From positions 124,001 through 188,000 of the forward strand of contig JANBPK010001189.1 of NCBI GenBank assembly GCA_027579435.1: a DNA stretch of 64,000 bases. Reading direction: 5' to 3'. How positions within the stretch are numbered: position 1 is the stretch's first letter; each line of letters begins with the position of its first letter. Positions 1-11,719 of this stretch are shown in pieces. The translations under genes and the position numbers were made by a program. Origin of the DNA: Candolleomyces eurysporus. Taxonomy: Eukaryota; Basidiomycota; Agaricomycetes; Agaricales; Psathyrellaceae. The notes under the pieces are model-generated. The model saw nothing but the letters and a program-made list of their open reading frames with translations, ran no database searches and was not told the origin of the DNA.

Positions 1-3000
1 AAAAACAAGATAAAGAAGCAGACAATGACGCTAATAACAGCGAGTAGGGGAGTGGAGACCTTGCTCTTCGAACTAGGATTCCTTGCTTCCTTCTGCAAAA
101 CCCGGATACTTTTGTGAGTCCGTTCGGCCTCAACCTCGGCGTCCCTAGCGATCCCCTCCAGCAACGTCGCAATGCTGTTCTTAATCGCCTCGGCCTGTTC
201 CTCGTAATACCCCTTGTCGTCTGAATTGACACACAATCCGGCGGCTCGCAGGTAGTTTTGACGGGCCTTCTCGTAGTCGGCCACATCTCTGGTGTGTTGA
301 GCTCTTCCGAGATAGATACACGCAAGGTTGTTCGCGACGCGTGAATTCCAATCGTTATCTTCGGATGCTCCAAGTACTGTTTCGTACAACGCGACGGCGG
401 ATTCAAGTGTGGTTTCAGTTTCAGCTACCTCTCCGCCGATTTCGCAACGAAAAAAGATAGCCCCTGCTAGGCCAGCCAGGATTTCTAAATCCTCTTCGTG
501 AATCTTTGCTTTCCGATAGAGTGTTATGGCTTCGTCAAGCTCTGTGGCGGTGGGATTGGCGAAACGTGACGAGAGCGCTTCCGCCAGTACAATATTTAGG
601 TGAACGCCCAAGCGCTCGTCTCCATTGGCAAGCTCGACCGCCTGCCGTGCATATCCGATGGCATCCCTCATCCTTTCTTGAGGTTTCTCGAAGCCGAATT
701 CGGAAGATTGGAGGACACAGATGCATTGCGCAACATCAATCAAGAATGTTATACGTCGGATTAGCGGCATCTTGAGCGGGAGAGCGGCCTCCCCCTCAGC
801 GATCGCTTTGTCCAAGTCCTCCCATGACCCCGATCTTCTGAACTTGTCCTGATGAAGCATGAATTTCGTCATGAGGATGGAGGAAAGTAGATAAGGTTGA
901 TCTGAAGGGCATATGGATTTCGCACCGTCGACGGTTTTCATCGCGTGTTCGATATGAGTCTCACTTCCTAGGCGACAGAGAGCGACGATCCTCAAATCTG
1001 AGACTACCTGGTCCTCAGCAGCATCGCTGTATCCTCTGGCCTTGATGTGATGGAGAAGGGAGCGTCCAGGGTCAAAGTTTTGGTATGCTGCTCCCAGCTT
1101 TGACGCGATGGCACGGGCGTAAACCCTTTCCAGCTCGTTCCAGCCTTCAATCTCCAGAAAGTGGGCTTCTATCTTCTCCAGCGCCTGTTGATCGTTATCC
1201 TGTTCCAACAGCGCAAATATAAGCGCAAGCAAGATGACGTTTCGAAGAGGGTGCCCCTGCGGCGCCAAGTCCAGCGCTTTACTGTACTCCTCGGCGGCTT
1301 TGACAAGGGCTGACGAGTCGCCAATTTCATCCAAATATTCGTACCAGGCGGTGACTCCGCTGTTATACAGTTCATCGACAATGGAAGGGGAAGGAGGTGA
1401 TGCACCGCGTGCCCCAGCATTGCGAGCGCGTAAGGTTGATACGCACTTCTTCCACCAGCGATTACGGCTATTGATTCGAGGAGAGGGGCTAGAAGACTCT
1501 TCCATAGAGTTTCCATCTTCGCGAACAGTAGGTTGTGCGTCAATTTCTCCTGAAAGTGGCGGGTATGCCACCCCTGTTCCAGCAGTTAGATTGCGCCCTG
1601 AGGGTCGCTCGGGATGAGCGTTGGGCAGCGGTGCTTACCATTGCTAATGTATATATCTTTGAGCTTGTTGCATACTTCGGCTGTTCAAACATAGATTTGA
1701 GTCATGTTACACGTGAAAGGCTGATTTCAAATATTTTCTTACAGGTCGAAAGAAGATTACAGTCATCATCCCATGGCTCGATCACAGGATCAGGGGTGTT
1801 TTGCCAATCATTGTCGTGACTTAGGGCATAATCTGCATTGGTCTGGATGTTTTCGATGAGCGAAGCTTTCCAGCGGTCAACAACAGGACTCACTGTTTCC
1901 GACAATTCCCGTGTAATCTGGTCACTTGAATTGAAGGAAGTCTACAAGATGATGTTTAGGCATTCGGAGTACCTTTTATGCAAAAGGCAACGTACGGGTT
2001 GTACTGAAGAGCTACTACGTCGTTCCGATGGACTCTGCGAACGGGCACGCAACTTGAGCCCACGGAGCAATAAGCATTGATTTTCTCTTTGAGGGCTCCC
2101 CGGTGATGACGTAGAAGTTGAGCCAGACCGTGCTTCCGCTGTTCGGCAATGCGACCGAGTATAACCTGGGAAGTTTCCAGCTCTGTCCTTCTCGAGCCCG
2201 AGGACGTCACTGGGAGGGTCTGCTTGACTATTCCACGCTGCTAGAGCCAAGGTTTCGCTCTTCATACAGCCCGACACAATGTAGAGAGGCTCTTCATCGG
2301 CCAATCGTCTGATGCTATTTGCATGTTCATAGACGACTCCGGCGTGTTGGTTTAGGAAGTCGCGGAAAGCGATAGGGTGTTCAAGTTCTTCTAGATCTAC
2401 CGACGTCGGGAAAACCAGTACAGGACCTTGCTCAGGTTGGGGGCGAAGTCCAGAAGATACAACTGCTCTGCTGGTAGGATCAGTTTTGTTCTTGTCATAT
2501 ATTTGAGTTTGACTTACTGCTCATCTTGCAAAGGATTTGTCACCCCGTCAACGATCGTCGCTTCACCTCTGAGCTCTTTGAAATGAAATTTCCTGGTACC
2601 CCCGGGTGGAAGTAGAGTTCGAGAAATTTCCGTACCGGGAACGATCAGGCGCTGAAGAAAGGCCTCGTGGTCCCAGATATTAAAGACTGTCTTGAACCCG
2701 TCGGTCGGGTCAAATATTCCCACATCACCTGGAACTACTCCCTTCTCTCCAGCGAATTGCTTGTGGGGAACGGGATGCCAACGCTCTAAACCCTGTCTGG
2801 CAGATGACAGGCCACGGGTATAGATCTCAGCAGGTGCGTAGTATGCTATTTCCTGTACCTCGTCCAAAGCAAAACATGGTCATTCGTGGGTGAGGACTTA
2901 TCATCGGTTTCGATCTCTTACCTTACTGTTTTCTCTAGAAGCACCAGCGGTTTTGAGCATTACACCTCGCTGGCAAAGGGTGTTTCCATTGTCCTGAGGG

Positions 3001-3330
3001 GCACGCTCGGTCCATTCAGTGTCCACTCCAGACGCCTGAGATCGATGTCGAAATTTTAGATGGACTCGACCGAGGGGACGATTGAAAGAGGTTGAGCACC
3101 TGTTCAAGGGAGGGTAGACTCCTTTCCTTCGATTTACGAGTAAACATGTCTGAAAGTGAACGCAATCCTCTACGCCCTGCGACATAGAAGACAACGTCTG
3201 CATGAATGTTGATGGATGTGTCCGAACGATGTATATCTCTGCCCGCGGTGTTGAAGGTTGATTCTTGGATAACCATGCCTCGAGCACCCGAGAACAGACT
3301 CGTGGATGGCGTAGAGACCTGTCTGACCAT
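1..3330 (-). CDS. GDVG-domain/TPR protein with NLR-like N-terminus and C-terminal membrane anchor (3' end outside window)
   Basis: I do not recognise a named gene. Reading the minus strand from the ATG at 3330, exon 1 carries SLFSGARGMVIQESTFN, the 'FSGA...I..GTFN' start typical of Agaricomycete NLR-type proteins. Compatible-phase exons follow: about 2514-2867 with GDVGIFDPTDGF and FNIW, then LYIVSGCMKSETLALAAWN and NQCLLLRGLKL; these motifs recur together in a large uncharacterised Agaricomycete family. Two short introns (about 1577-1637 and 1690-1746) precede an open frame of roughly 500 codons with helical TPR-like repeats (for example ELDEAITLYRKA, YEKARQNYLRAA). The last codons visible encode a hydrophobic stretch (TPLLAVISVIVCFFILF) that looks like a tail anchor. 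The stop codon lies outside the window. Exon borders at 2.0-2.2 kb are not resolved. The mix suggests a sensor or scaffold, but that is inference. Confidence 0.6.
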
Positions 3331-3426
3331 GGTTTCAGAGATTTGAGAGAGGAAAGAAAACGATGTTCGACAGGAGGAAGAGGAAAGACATCCAATCGCG
3401 TCGACTTCCCATTTAGATTGGCGCAT

Positions 3427-3690
3427 AAGTCCATGTGACAATTGGCAGTGCAGATTGAATCGAAAGACTGAGATGGAATGGAACATTCTCCTGCAGACGT
3501 TATGTTGGAAATGAAAGGAGGCCAGTGCCTGAGTCAGTTTGGCGTTCGAACCCATGTGATGAGTCGACTGTGCACTGCGAGTCCCTAGCTTTGGAGGGGA
3601 TTACAGTCGGGCACGTTGTTCTCCGTTTCCTTCGACTTTATGCCTGAGGCCTGATCATGAGGAATAGGAGGAAAGAACCTGAGTGATTGA
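3427..3690. repeat. Duplicated segment A (first copy), upstream of the GDVG/TPR gene
   Basis: This stretch aligns by eye with 9042-9303 in the same orientation at roughly 75-80 percent identity, with small indels; both share ccatgtgac, tggaacattctcctgcag and gcacgttgttctccgt. It covers the presumed 5' flank of the minus-strand TPR gene and an in-frame upstream ATG (3555). In the second copy that frame is shifted. The rest of 3331-4011 holds no other gene that I can see and contains the opposing promoters of the TPR gene and of DNAJC17. Confidence 0.75.
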
Positions 3691-4011
3691 GGTTTGTTTA
3701 GCGCTTTAGACACCCTGACATGAATCACGTTTCGTTCTCGGCTTGGACACGTCGTAAGTGATTATTGCTTACATTAATTCATAGAAGCTGTCCGGCTTGG
3801 GAAGGAAATTGTGAATTGAACTTCTCTGACGTTGTAAGCAAGATTGCTGAGTCCCAGTGAAAGATTGATGCTGGAGCTAAGTAGACGACAAGTCGACCGA
3901 CGGACGCTATCGACTTTGCCAACTAACAAGGACAAACATCCTCAGAAACGTGAACTTCGAACTGGATGCACCGTGACCTCGTAAACTCCAGTTTTATCCC
4001 TTCATAGCACG

Positions 4012-5418
4012 ATGGCATCCCAGGAGGAGTCGGACATATCACCGTACGAGCTTCTCAATGTCTCTATAGAAGCTACAGACCAAGAAATCAAATCAGCCTA
4101 CCGACAGAGATCACTCAAAGTACACCCGGATAGGAACCCCAATAACCCTGATGCTGGTATGTGGATGCTGCAACTGCTTTGAAAGATCCAGTGCTCATAG
4201 GCCTTCGTATTTTCTTTCTCGCACATGCGCTGGAACTGTGGCTGTTGACACTACCCAGCCCGTAAATTCCACGAGCTAAACCAAGCCTACGAACTCCTTC
4301 TCGATCCTCTGCGTCGGCTCGCCCTCGATGCCAAGCTACGAGTGAAACAGGCACGCGCTGAGCGTTTCAAAACCTACGATACCAAGCGCAAGAATCTAGT
4401 AGAAGAGCTAGAGGAGCGTGAGCGCGCTTTCAAGAAAGCGAGGGTGCAGAAGCAGAAGGAGGAGGTGGAAGTGTATCACCAAACCGAGAGGATCAAGGAA
4501 GAAGGCAGAAGAATGAGGGAGGAGAGAGAGAAGGCTACGAAGGAGAGGGAGAGGCTTGTCGAAGAAGAACAGAAACACACGAGCATGGATGCTGATTCAG
4601 AATTGGAGCCTCCACCATTAGGTGTGTCTCCCCTACGAGTTTCAATATATTTGCTCTAACCTTGGCCACCGTAGATCAATTCGATACCACAGTTCGACTA
4701 AAATACTCATTAAAGTCGCACTCGGAACTCACAACGAAAGAAAACATAGCATCTTACCTTTCGCCTTTTGGTTCTGTGGACGTCGACTCCATCGTATTCA
4801 GCATGAAGGCCAAGAAATCCAAATCCAAAGGCAGCGGAGAAGGTGCGTATTGATCCCATCCTGAAGATCCTCAAACTAACTATTCGTCTGAACCCAGCCT
4901 CTCCAACCCATGCAACAGCACTCGTCCCATTCAAAACTATCAGCGACGCGTACGCCGCCGTCACAGCATCTTCAACACGGAGTTCTTCCTCCAGGGTGGA
5001 CTTGAGCAATATGGAGATTACATGGGTGAACAATAAAGAACCGCTGATTCTTGGATGGCTGAAGAAGATGGGCAAGCTCTCAGCAGAGGGAACCTCGGGC
5101 AATTCCTCGCTTGCCGGCGGTGCAGCAAATTCTACCGTTGATTCGAACCCAACCCCTGATCGATCGAGTACGGCGGCGACACCTACGCCGTTTGGAGCGC
5201 CTGCTGGCTCCACACCATTTTCCTCTTTCCCTAACTTGGGGGCAACGTCATCTTCGACTCCTTCGTTCTCCTTCCCGGGTTCTGGACAGGGAGCAGGAAC
5301 GACGACAGCAGCGCCTGGGCTGGATTATGAGAGTCTGACGATGCTCAGGCTGAGGCAGGCTGAGAGGGAGAGGCTGGAGAGGGAGATTAGAGAACGAGAG
5401 GCGGAAGAAGAGAATTGA
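4012..5418 (+). CDS. DNAJC17: DNAJC17-like J-domain/RRM protein
   Basis: Four exons (4012-4156, 4259-4621, 4675-4842, 4898-5418) join in frame to 398 codons. The N-terminus is a J domain with [11 protein letters not shown] and the HPD tripeptide in [14 protein letters not shown], continuing with [18 protein letters not shown] highly charged coiled coil follows ([19 protein letters not shown]). Next comes an RRM-like fold with [12 protein letters not shown] and [17 protein letters not shown], as in the DNAJC17 family, which is linked to the spliceosome. The tail is rich in Ser, Gly and Phe and ends in a charged helix. This J-plus-RRM order and length fit DNAJC17. The 5' part of the gene is duplicated in a pseudogene at 12.4 kb. 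Confidence 0.85.
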
Positions 5419-6046
5419 ACATGAGCGAGCTTTTGGGCGTCCGTTGTGTGTGACGTAGCACAGTGAGCACGTCCTCGGTACTCGTCATCGTATAGATAAT
5501 ACATTGACCTGTGCTCTGCTTCGCACTTTGGAAGGCCAATGATTCTCGTCGATCTTCTGCGTCATTCGGCTTCTTCGAAAATGACGGTCAAGGCGATAAG
5601 GTTCCAAATGCATTTATTGCACGGTATAAGGACTCATGGAGGCAATGGACGTTGATGGGTTATTGGCTCAGTTTGACTGATGCTATAAACGCTGCCGAGT
5701 TCTTCAGGTAACATGGGCGGAGCCACTGCCTTCGGGATGACATGGCGCCTGTTAAGCTTGTCACGGTTATTCTTTCTTTACAATGTTGATGCCCGAACCA
5801 CCCGACGGTGAGCGCTCATTACTGGTACCTAGTGAACTGTATATGTGGGCGCTAACTCGGAAAAAAAACGCCTTGGTCAGGATCATTGCATGTCTGATAG
5901 TCGACGGTCGAGCAGTTAAAAATACCCCGGTAATGTCGGAAACGACGCGCACGCATGATTTCGGAACGTGCTCTGTGGACATCACAGCCCCCAGCACGTC
6001 TCGCTGTATATAAGACGACGCGCTCGTTGATGTCAACATAATCGCC
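5419..6046. other. Intergenic region between DNAJC17 and ABC genes
   Basis: No convincing coding frame. It holds the DNAJC17 3' flank and the promoter of the ABC gene. Confidence 0.5.
6007..6013 (+). promoter_or_regulatory. TATA-like box of ABC transporter gene
   Basis: TATATAA lies 34 nt upstream of the ABC transporter ATG (6047), a spacing that would give a very short leader. Position and sequence support it; function is inferred. Confidence 0.45.
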
Positions 6047-8782
6047 ATGGGTATCCCTACTACTGCAAGTTTGAAAGAAAAAGCAGCCTCCAAAGATGAT
6101 GACGACTCCGCTGGCGTTGCCAAGTACGACGTTACCATCCAAGAGCACCAGATAGGCGTCTTCCGTCTCCTCATTGCTTTCGAGAACAACTCGCGAGGCC
6201 TCGCCCAATATTGGAAAAACTTCGTTCCGACAACGCCCCTGACGACCTTCTGTCGTCTTACGAGCGATATATATCAGATAGCGCCGGGATTGCTGATCTT
6301 GTACGTGTTGTCCCTTGCTTGGGGTGGCATGCATCAAGCTGTGGAGATGGCCATTATGAACCGGGTATTGAAGCTGGTGAGTTTCGACCTGCTTGTCGAG
6401 ATGAACCCAAGGCTTAATTGTGTTGTCGACATTCAACTGCAGGTAGAGATCACTTTGAAGGGCGAAACGGGCACCTATGAGACTGTCTATGACGACGTTG
6501 CATGGGCTTTGGGCATGCTGGGCTCATGGGCGGTAATGTCAGCAATCATACTTCACTTCCAGTCAGTAGAGCTACGAATATTTGTCTGGACTTGTCACTG
6601 ATGACCTAAGCAGAAACATGATCTACATGAAGCTTCAAGCGAGGGTTCAGGATCATTTCAGGTTCAGGATCATGCAAGGTACGTGCGCATTCTCACCTCG
6701 ACTTAACCCACCTTTGACGGCGCGTTGCATATAGCTGATCTCAAACGGGATCTTCCAACTTCTCAGGGTTAGTCCCCGCATTTCTCCTCTTATAGCGTTT
6801 CCAGCTGACCTCCTCTGCCCTCTTTCCACCTCCTTCGACTCCCAATTCAGATGAAACCACAAAGCAAACCTTGAACGCCTTAGATGTGTGGTACGGCTTT
6901 TCAGGTCTCTTGCAATATCTACAACACTTTGTTTCTCTGGCGAGTCAGCTACTGGTCGCAGCGAAGATTACGTCCAACTCTGGTGGACCCATGTTTGCCC
7001 TCGCATGCTTGGCGAAGCCCTTCTTTCGTCAACTCATAAAAGTGTCCGTTTGGGATAGAGGTTTGTTTCTTCATCCGGTCATATTCTTACCACTTATGGA
7101 TTGGCCCTTGCAGTGTGTCTTTCGTACGCCACCAATGAATATTATATTCGCTGGCGTGGCTTGCAGGCCATGGCAAAAGAAGAATATAGACAAGATGTTA
7201 TTAGTGGGAACTTAAAGGACTGGCTGCTACCAGGTGGGTAGCGCTAGCTCGGAATCCGTTTCACCATGATAAATGTCATTATGTTCTAGAATATCTCAGG
7301 ATGCAGGAAAAACTTCAAGACATCGAAATTGAGCACCCGATTTACGTATACTCGAAGCGAAACGAACTTCCAGCGCAGATTATCGCCCGATTATTAGAGT
7401 CTCTTCCTTTGGTTTGTTGTTACCTGCTCACATTGTGAAGAGGTTCGCCTTGACAGTATTGCCTCTTGTAGATGTTTATCATCGCGAATGCTTTACTGCG
7501 CCCCGGACACTTCTCTCTGTCTGGGCTTGCCATTCTGCGCTCTTCGACGACTAGCATCCAGTATTGCCTAGAGACTATTATGGGCAAAGACGCAGAAATG
7601 AGCAAGAAGCTAGCGAGTATACACGATTTCTACATGACTTCCGAAGTCAAGAACGTGATGGAAGACGGAAAGAAAGACTACCCTCACGAAAAGTCTGATC
7701 CTGATGGCATGGCGTTTGAACTAAGGTGAGCTATTCTCTCGCTACCTCAGCTGCCCCTTTTCATCCTATTGGCTAACAACGTTGATTGCGAATTGGCAGA
7801 GATATCAACTTTTCGTACCCATCAAGCGAAAAGAAGGAAAAAAGCCTCCAATCGATCAACCTCTCCATCCCAGCCGGGAGCGTTGTCGTCATCGTCGGGG
7901 CGAACGGGAGTGGTAAATCCACTCTGATTCGCCTCCTTGCTCGTTTGTACGACCCAACATCTGGATCGCTCCTCATCGATGGACTGCCATCCAAAGAGTA
8001 CCAAATGTCAGCTCTGCGCGAAGCCTCTGTCCTTTTGTGCCAAGACCACCAAGTATTCCCGTTCTCATTCAGAGAGAACATTGCCCTAGGACACCCGACT
8101 CTGCTCCTTCAACGGCAAGCCGACGATGATGCTAAAATTGACGAAAATTTAATGGAGTTGGTGAAAGGAGCCGCAGAGAAGGGCGGCGCGCGACGGTTCA
8201 TTGAAAAAATGGAGAACGGATTCGAAACCGAGTTGGACCCACGTATCGTGATCATGGCGAACAAACTCGAGCATCACCCCGATCATCCACTTCAAGAAGA
8301 GAAGAAGAAGATTAGGAAGAAATCAGATATCTCTGGTGGAGAAAGACAGCGGGTCGTCGCGTGAGTCTGTTTTTTCTTTGCCAACATACTTCCGTTTTCA
8401 TTGATCATCGAATGCACTCCCGTAGCTCGAGAGCTTTCATGAGAATGCACTCGGAGAAGATCCGTTTCGTTGCAGTGGATGAACCTACTTCGGCATTAGA
8501 CGCCGAGGGAGAACTCCAGCTGTTTACCCGATTACTCGAAGAGAGGCAGGGGAAGACCATGATTTTCGTCACCCATCGGTTCGGTTACTTGACCAAACAC
8601 GCTGATATGATTGTGTGAGTACTCTCGAATGTTTATTTTCCTACGGTTCCGGTTGACGAAAATTTCTCAGATGTATGAAGGATGGTGAAGTCGTGGAGGT
8701 GGGCTCGCACTCGACTCTGATTTCTAAGGGGAACGGGGAGTACGCGAAGCTGTATAACATCCAAGCAGATGCTTTTAATTAA
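6047..8782 (+). CDS. Half-size ABC transporter (single NBD, fungal type)
   Basis: Eleven exons with consistent phases (6047-6376, 6443-6561, 6614-6678, 6735-6767, 6851-7060, 7114-7233, 7290-7411, 7472-7725, 7800-8360, 8426-8614, 8671-8782) give 704 codons. The first half holds scattered hydrophobic stretches (IAPGLLILYVLSLAWGG) of a divergent transmembrane domain. The second half is one nucleotide-binding domain: Walker A GANGSGKST, signature SGGERQRV, Walker B FVAVDEPTSALD, H-loop VTHRFG. The insert between Q-loop and signature is long and lysine-rich. The protein should work as a dimer; its substrate cannot be read from the sequence. The 3' part of the gene (from about 8135) is repeated in the pseudogene at 12.7-13.6 kb. 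The start is the first ATG after a TATATAA box. Confidence 0.85.
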
Positions 8783-9041
8783 ATGAAAATTGATCTGATT
8801 TTCCGCACTCAGTCAGCACATCTTCGACGGGGTACCATTAATTTGTTAATCCCTATCGCAGGCCTTAGATCTGAGAAAAGAAGCCGTAAATATTTGTAAA
8901 ATAGGAACAGACGTGGCTACTCTTTTTTCTAACGTACTTCAAACACACCTCCGAATCCAGGCTGATCCTACTACAGGCTTAAAATGAATAATTGCACCGA
9001 ACGCATGAGACGCTTCCAGATAAGTACATTGGCATTGGCGC
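8783..9041. repeat. 3' flank of ABC gene, repeated at 13.35-13.58 kb
   Basis: The non-coding tail (for example gacgtggctactctt, then aataattgcaccgaacg) reappears after the chimeric pseudogene. The duplication therefore covered flanking sequence as well as coding sequence. Confidence 0.7.
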
Positions 9042-9303
9042 CCAAGTCCATGTGACGACTGGCGGTGCAGATTAAATTAAAGCTTCACAGACTGAGATGA
9101 AATGGAACATTCTCCTGCAGGCGTCATTTTAGGAAATGAAAGTAGGCCCCTGCCTGAGTCGTTGGCGTCCGAACCCATTTGATGAGCTGACCGTGCACTG
9201 TGAATCTTGGAAGGGGGGGNTGGAGCCAGGCACGTTGTTCTCCGTTCCTTCGACTTCATTCCCGAGGCCGAATCATGAGGTGGACGAAGAACTTGAGTAA
9301 TCT
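9042..9303 (-). pseudogene. 5' fragment of GDVG/TPR gene region (segment A, second copy)
   Basis: Homologous to 3427-3690 in the same orientation. The upstream ATG followed by GSDAN matches ATG-GSNAK of the first copy, but a one-base difference shifts the frame at once, and the NLR-like exon is missing. One N (9220) follows a run of seven G. This is a truncated remnant and not a gene. Confidence 0.65.
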
Positions 9304-9836
9304 GACGTTTGTATAGCCGCCATCCGACAGATGCTAAGGCCTTCATAACTCGAAGGTCCGTGAAATACTAGGCTCGTACCATTCTCTTAAGTACGAGTTA
9401 TATGATATCTCTTATGCCTCAAGGGACCGGCCTAAATGTGGAAAATCTTGCCCCACAATTGGTAGCTGCATAGCAAGTACGAAACAAACTTTACTACCTC
9501 TCGTATGTAGGTAGGGGCGAGACGGTATATACAACTACGAAAAATTACAAGGAATCGTGGGGCTACCATATAGTGCTATTGCAATAGAACGATATATATC
9601 TATGCCACCTGAGATGGAAGGAGGGATTGATTCAGAGTCCTGTAATAAAAGAAATAGAGACGGGTACAACACAGGCGAAAGTCTGATGTATCATTTCGAA
9701 TGTCCAGAGCCAAAAATAAAGGAGAGAGAGAAAGAGACAAATTGCAGCAAAATACATACCTCGGTTGTAGTCACCGAAAGGTTCTTTCGACCAGCATCAC
9801 GATCAGAGCTGGGCAAGGGTGAGCCGTTCCAAGACA
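9304..9836. other. Spacer without recognised gene
   Basis: AT-rich spacer between the segment A remnant and the DUF6533 gene. An open frame on the plus strand at 9557-9919 has no recognisable features and partly overlaps the last DUF6533 exon, so I do not call it. Confidence 0.4.
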
Positions 9837-11719
9837 TTACCGTCGAGACCCACCAGCAAACACTAGCTCTGGCAAGGAGAAATGTCGATTATCCCCGGGT
9901 GCTGTTGCGGCATCTCTGATATTCAAAAATAATCTAGATATAATATGTTGAGCATCTAACAACAATAGACATTTGCAAAGTCAGAAGCGGTTCCCACCTC
10001 GAGCACATTATAACCGGAAAGCTTTTCATCAAACTACGTGCGAGGTAGGTGAGCTCCCCCACGTCTTTAGTATGGCGAGGAAAAGCGGAAGACTTACTAA
10101 ACTCCCATATACGATAAAGTAGATGGTACGAACAACCAAAGTAGCATGTTGGCCGTCACCCAGACTGAGAAGCAAACCGTGTTTAGTCAAAAAGGTCTCC
10201 GAGTCCACATATACTACTCACCGAGAATAACTGCTCGAACAGCAAAATAGAGGCAGGATGAGCATCCCTGAATGAGTCCGAGCTGAGCCATGGACGGACC
10301 AAGATAGTATATGATCCCTTTTCACCCCACCATGAACCAGTCCGAGTCAGCAGCGAATATATGTGACGCGAAGCGGAGAGAACAGCATACCATCCCGAGT
10401 AACTACTTCATATAAATCACCTGGGTATCTGGCAAGCCTGTTCAAGCGTGCCATGGTGGCACTATCATCACTCCTAGTGCTACAGATTTCGTATTTTTGT
10501 CTCGCGACGACCTGGTAAACCCCCTCCCACGCTGTCAATGAGAACACGACTGCTGTCACAGTCGATTGTCATCGAACCGGTGCATTCAGCGGTTAGATAG
10601 AGGCAGCCCGCAAAAGCAATGGATCGACCACTCACTAGTCTCCAAGAGGATGAAAGGTAACCAAAACACGACACTAAAAATGTGACAAAGCGGCCCATCG
10701 CAAAATGAAAGGCAACCAGACATTGAGGCTGAGAGGACTGCAAAGACAGGATCACTTGAGAATCATGACATCACAACACATTGCCTGGGTGAAAGGAGGA
10801 ATACGGACAAATTCCTTTCCGGTAGAGGACCAAGTAACACCCAACCATTGTGCCGGACGATACCTGTATGCAGTAGGCGCATGATAGAATCAGGTGGTGG
10901 CGGATTTCGGGATAACTGAAGTGCTTACCAGGACCAAAAGGATTAAAGATGCCAAGAGAAAGGGCCGGTTGAAATAGAGGGCATGGGTACGCATGATAAG
11001 TATGGCTGATGCTCAAGATCAGTTTTTAGGACAACTTGAAGAGAGAACGTCTGAGCCAAGCACCTTCAATGAGTGTAAAGATAAAGATCCCCAAGAATGA
11101 GGAAAGGAGCTGCATAATTCGACATCTGGGCACAACGTGAAAGGCCCATTGAACCTTTGAAATATCGAATATACGTACGTCTAGGAAAATAAGTTATTGG
11201 TTACGGGACAGCCCTGGCTCGATAACGAAAAACTCACCGAAACCGGGATATGCCATGGCAGCAGTTCTGCGAATCGATTAGACCACCGTGGAGGAGAGGA
11301 CTGGGTGTGCGCCTCACGGAGCATGTCAATTATGAACACAACAGGCGACAAGTATCGTATCTGCTCCTTCCACTTTCAGCTTACGACACGGAGGGGGCGG
11401 AACCTTGTTAGACTTACGATCAGATAGAAGCACTTCCCCGCCGACCATCGGGATCCCCAGACGGTGTCTACCTCCTGGGCTATGGTCAGAGTGATATCAT
11501 AAACCAGCAGTGTCAGAGAGACGGCTGCACAGCGACCATAATCGTCAAAGATCCAAAATAAAGAGACGACTGGGAGTGCACTGACCGAAACAATACTGTG
11601 CGTTATAATGAATCAGAAGAAGTATCCCTTGCAGCCGAAGACAATTGCAGACTTACTTTGGTGGCTTGGAAGTATCCCAGCTCGCGAAGAATGTCTGTGG
11701 AACTTGGCAAAGCAGCCAT
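9837..11719 (-). CDS. DUF6533-domain multi-pass membrane protein
   Basis: The gene is split into many short exons on the minus strand. Exon 1 (11657-11719) encodes MAALPSSTDILRELGYFQATK. It appears to be followed by a 10-nt exon (11586-11595) and an exon (11418-11524) with SLTLLVYDITLTIAQEVDTV and WSAGKCFYLI, the hallmark of the DUF6533 domain. Further pieces read RYLSPVVFIIDML, RIMQLLSSFLGIFIFTLIE, AILIMRTHALYFNRPF, FWLPFILLET, VVFSLTAWEGVYQVV and YPGDLYEVVTRDG, in the order expected for this seven-helix-like fungal family. A last exon ends in DAATAPGDNRHFSLPELVF with the stop at 9837-9839. Phases near 11.2 kb and 10.3 kb do not close perfectly in my model. The function of this family is unknown to me. 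The gene sits inside a decayed segmental copy. Confidence 0.6.

Noticed and set aside
9557..9919. 120-codon plus frame
   Set aside because: Overlaps the last DUF6533 exon in antisense and shows no domain features.
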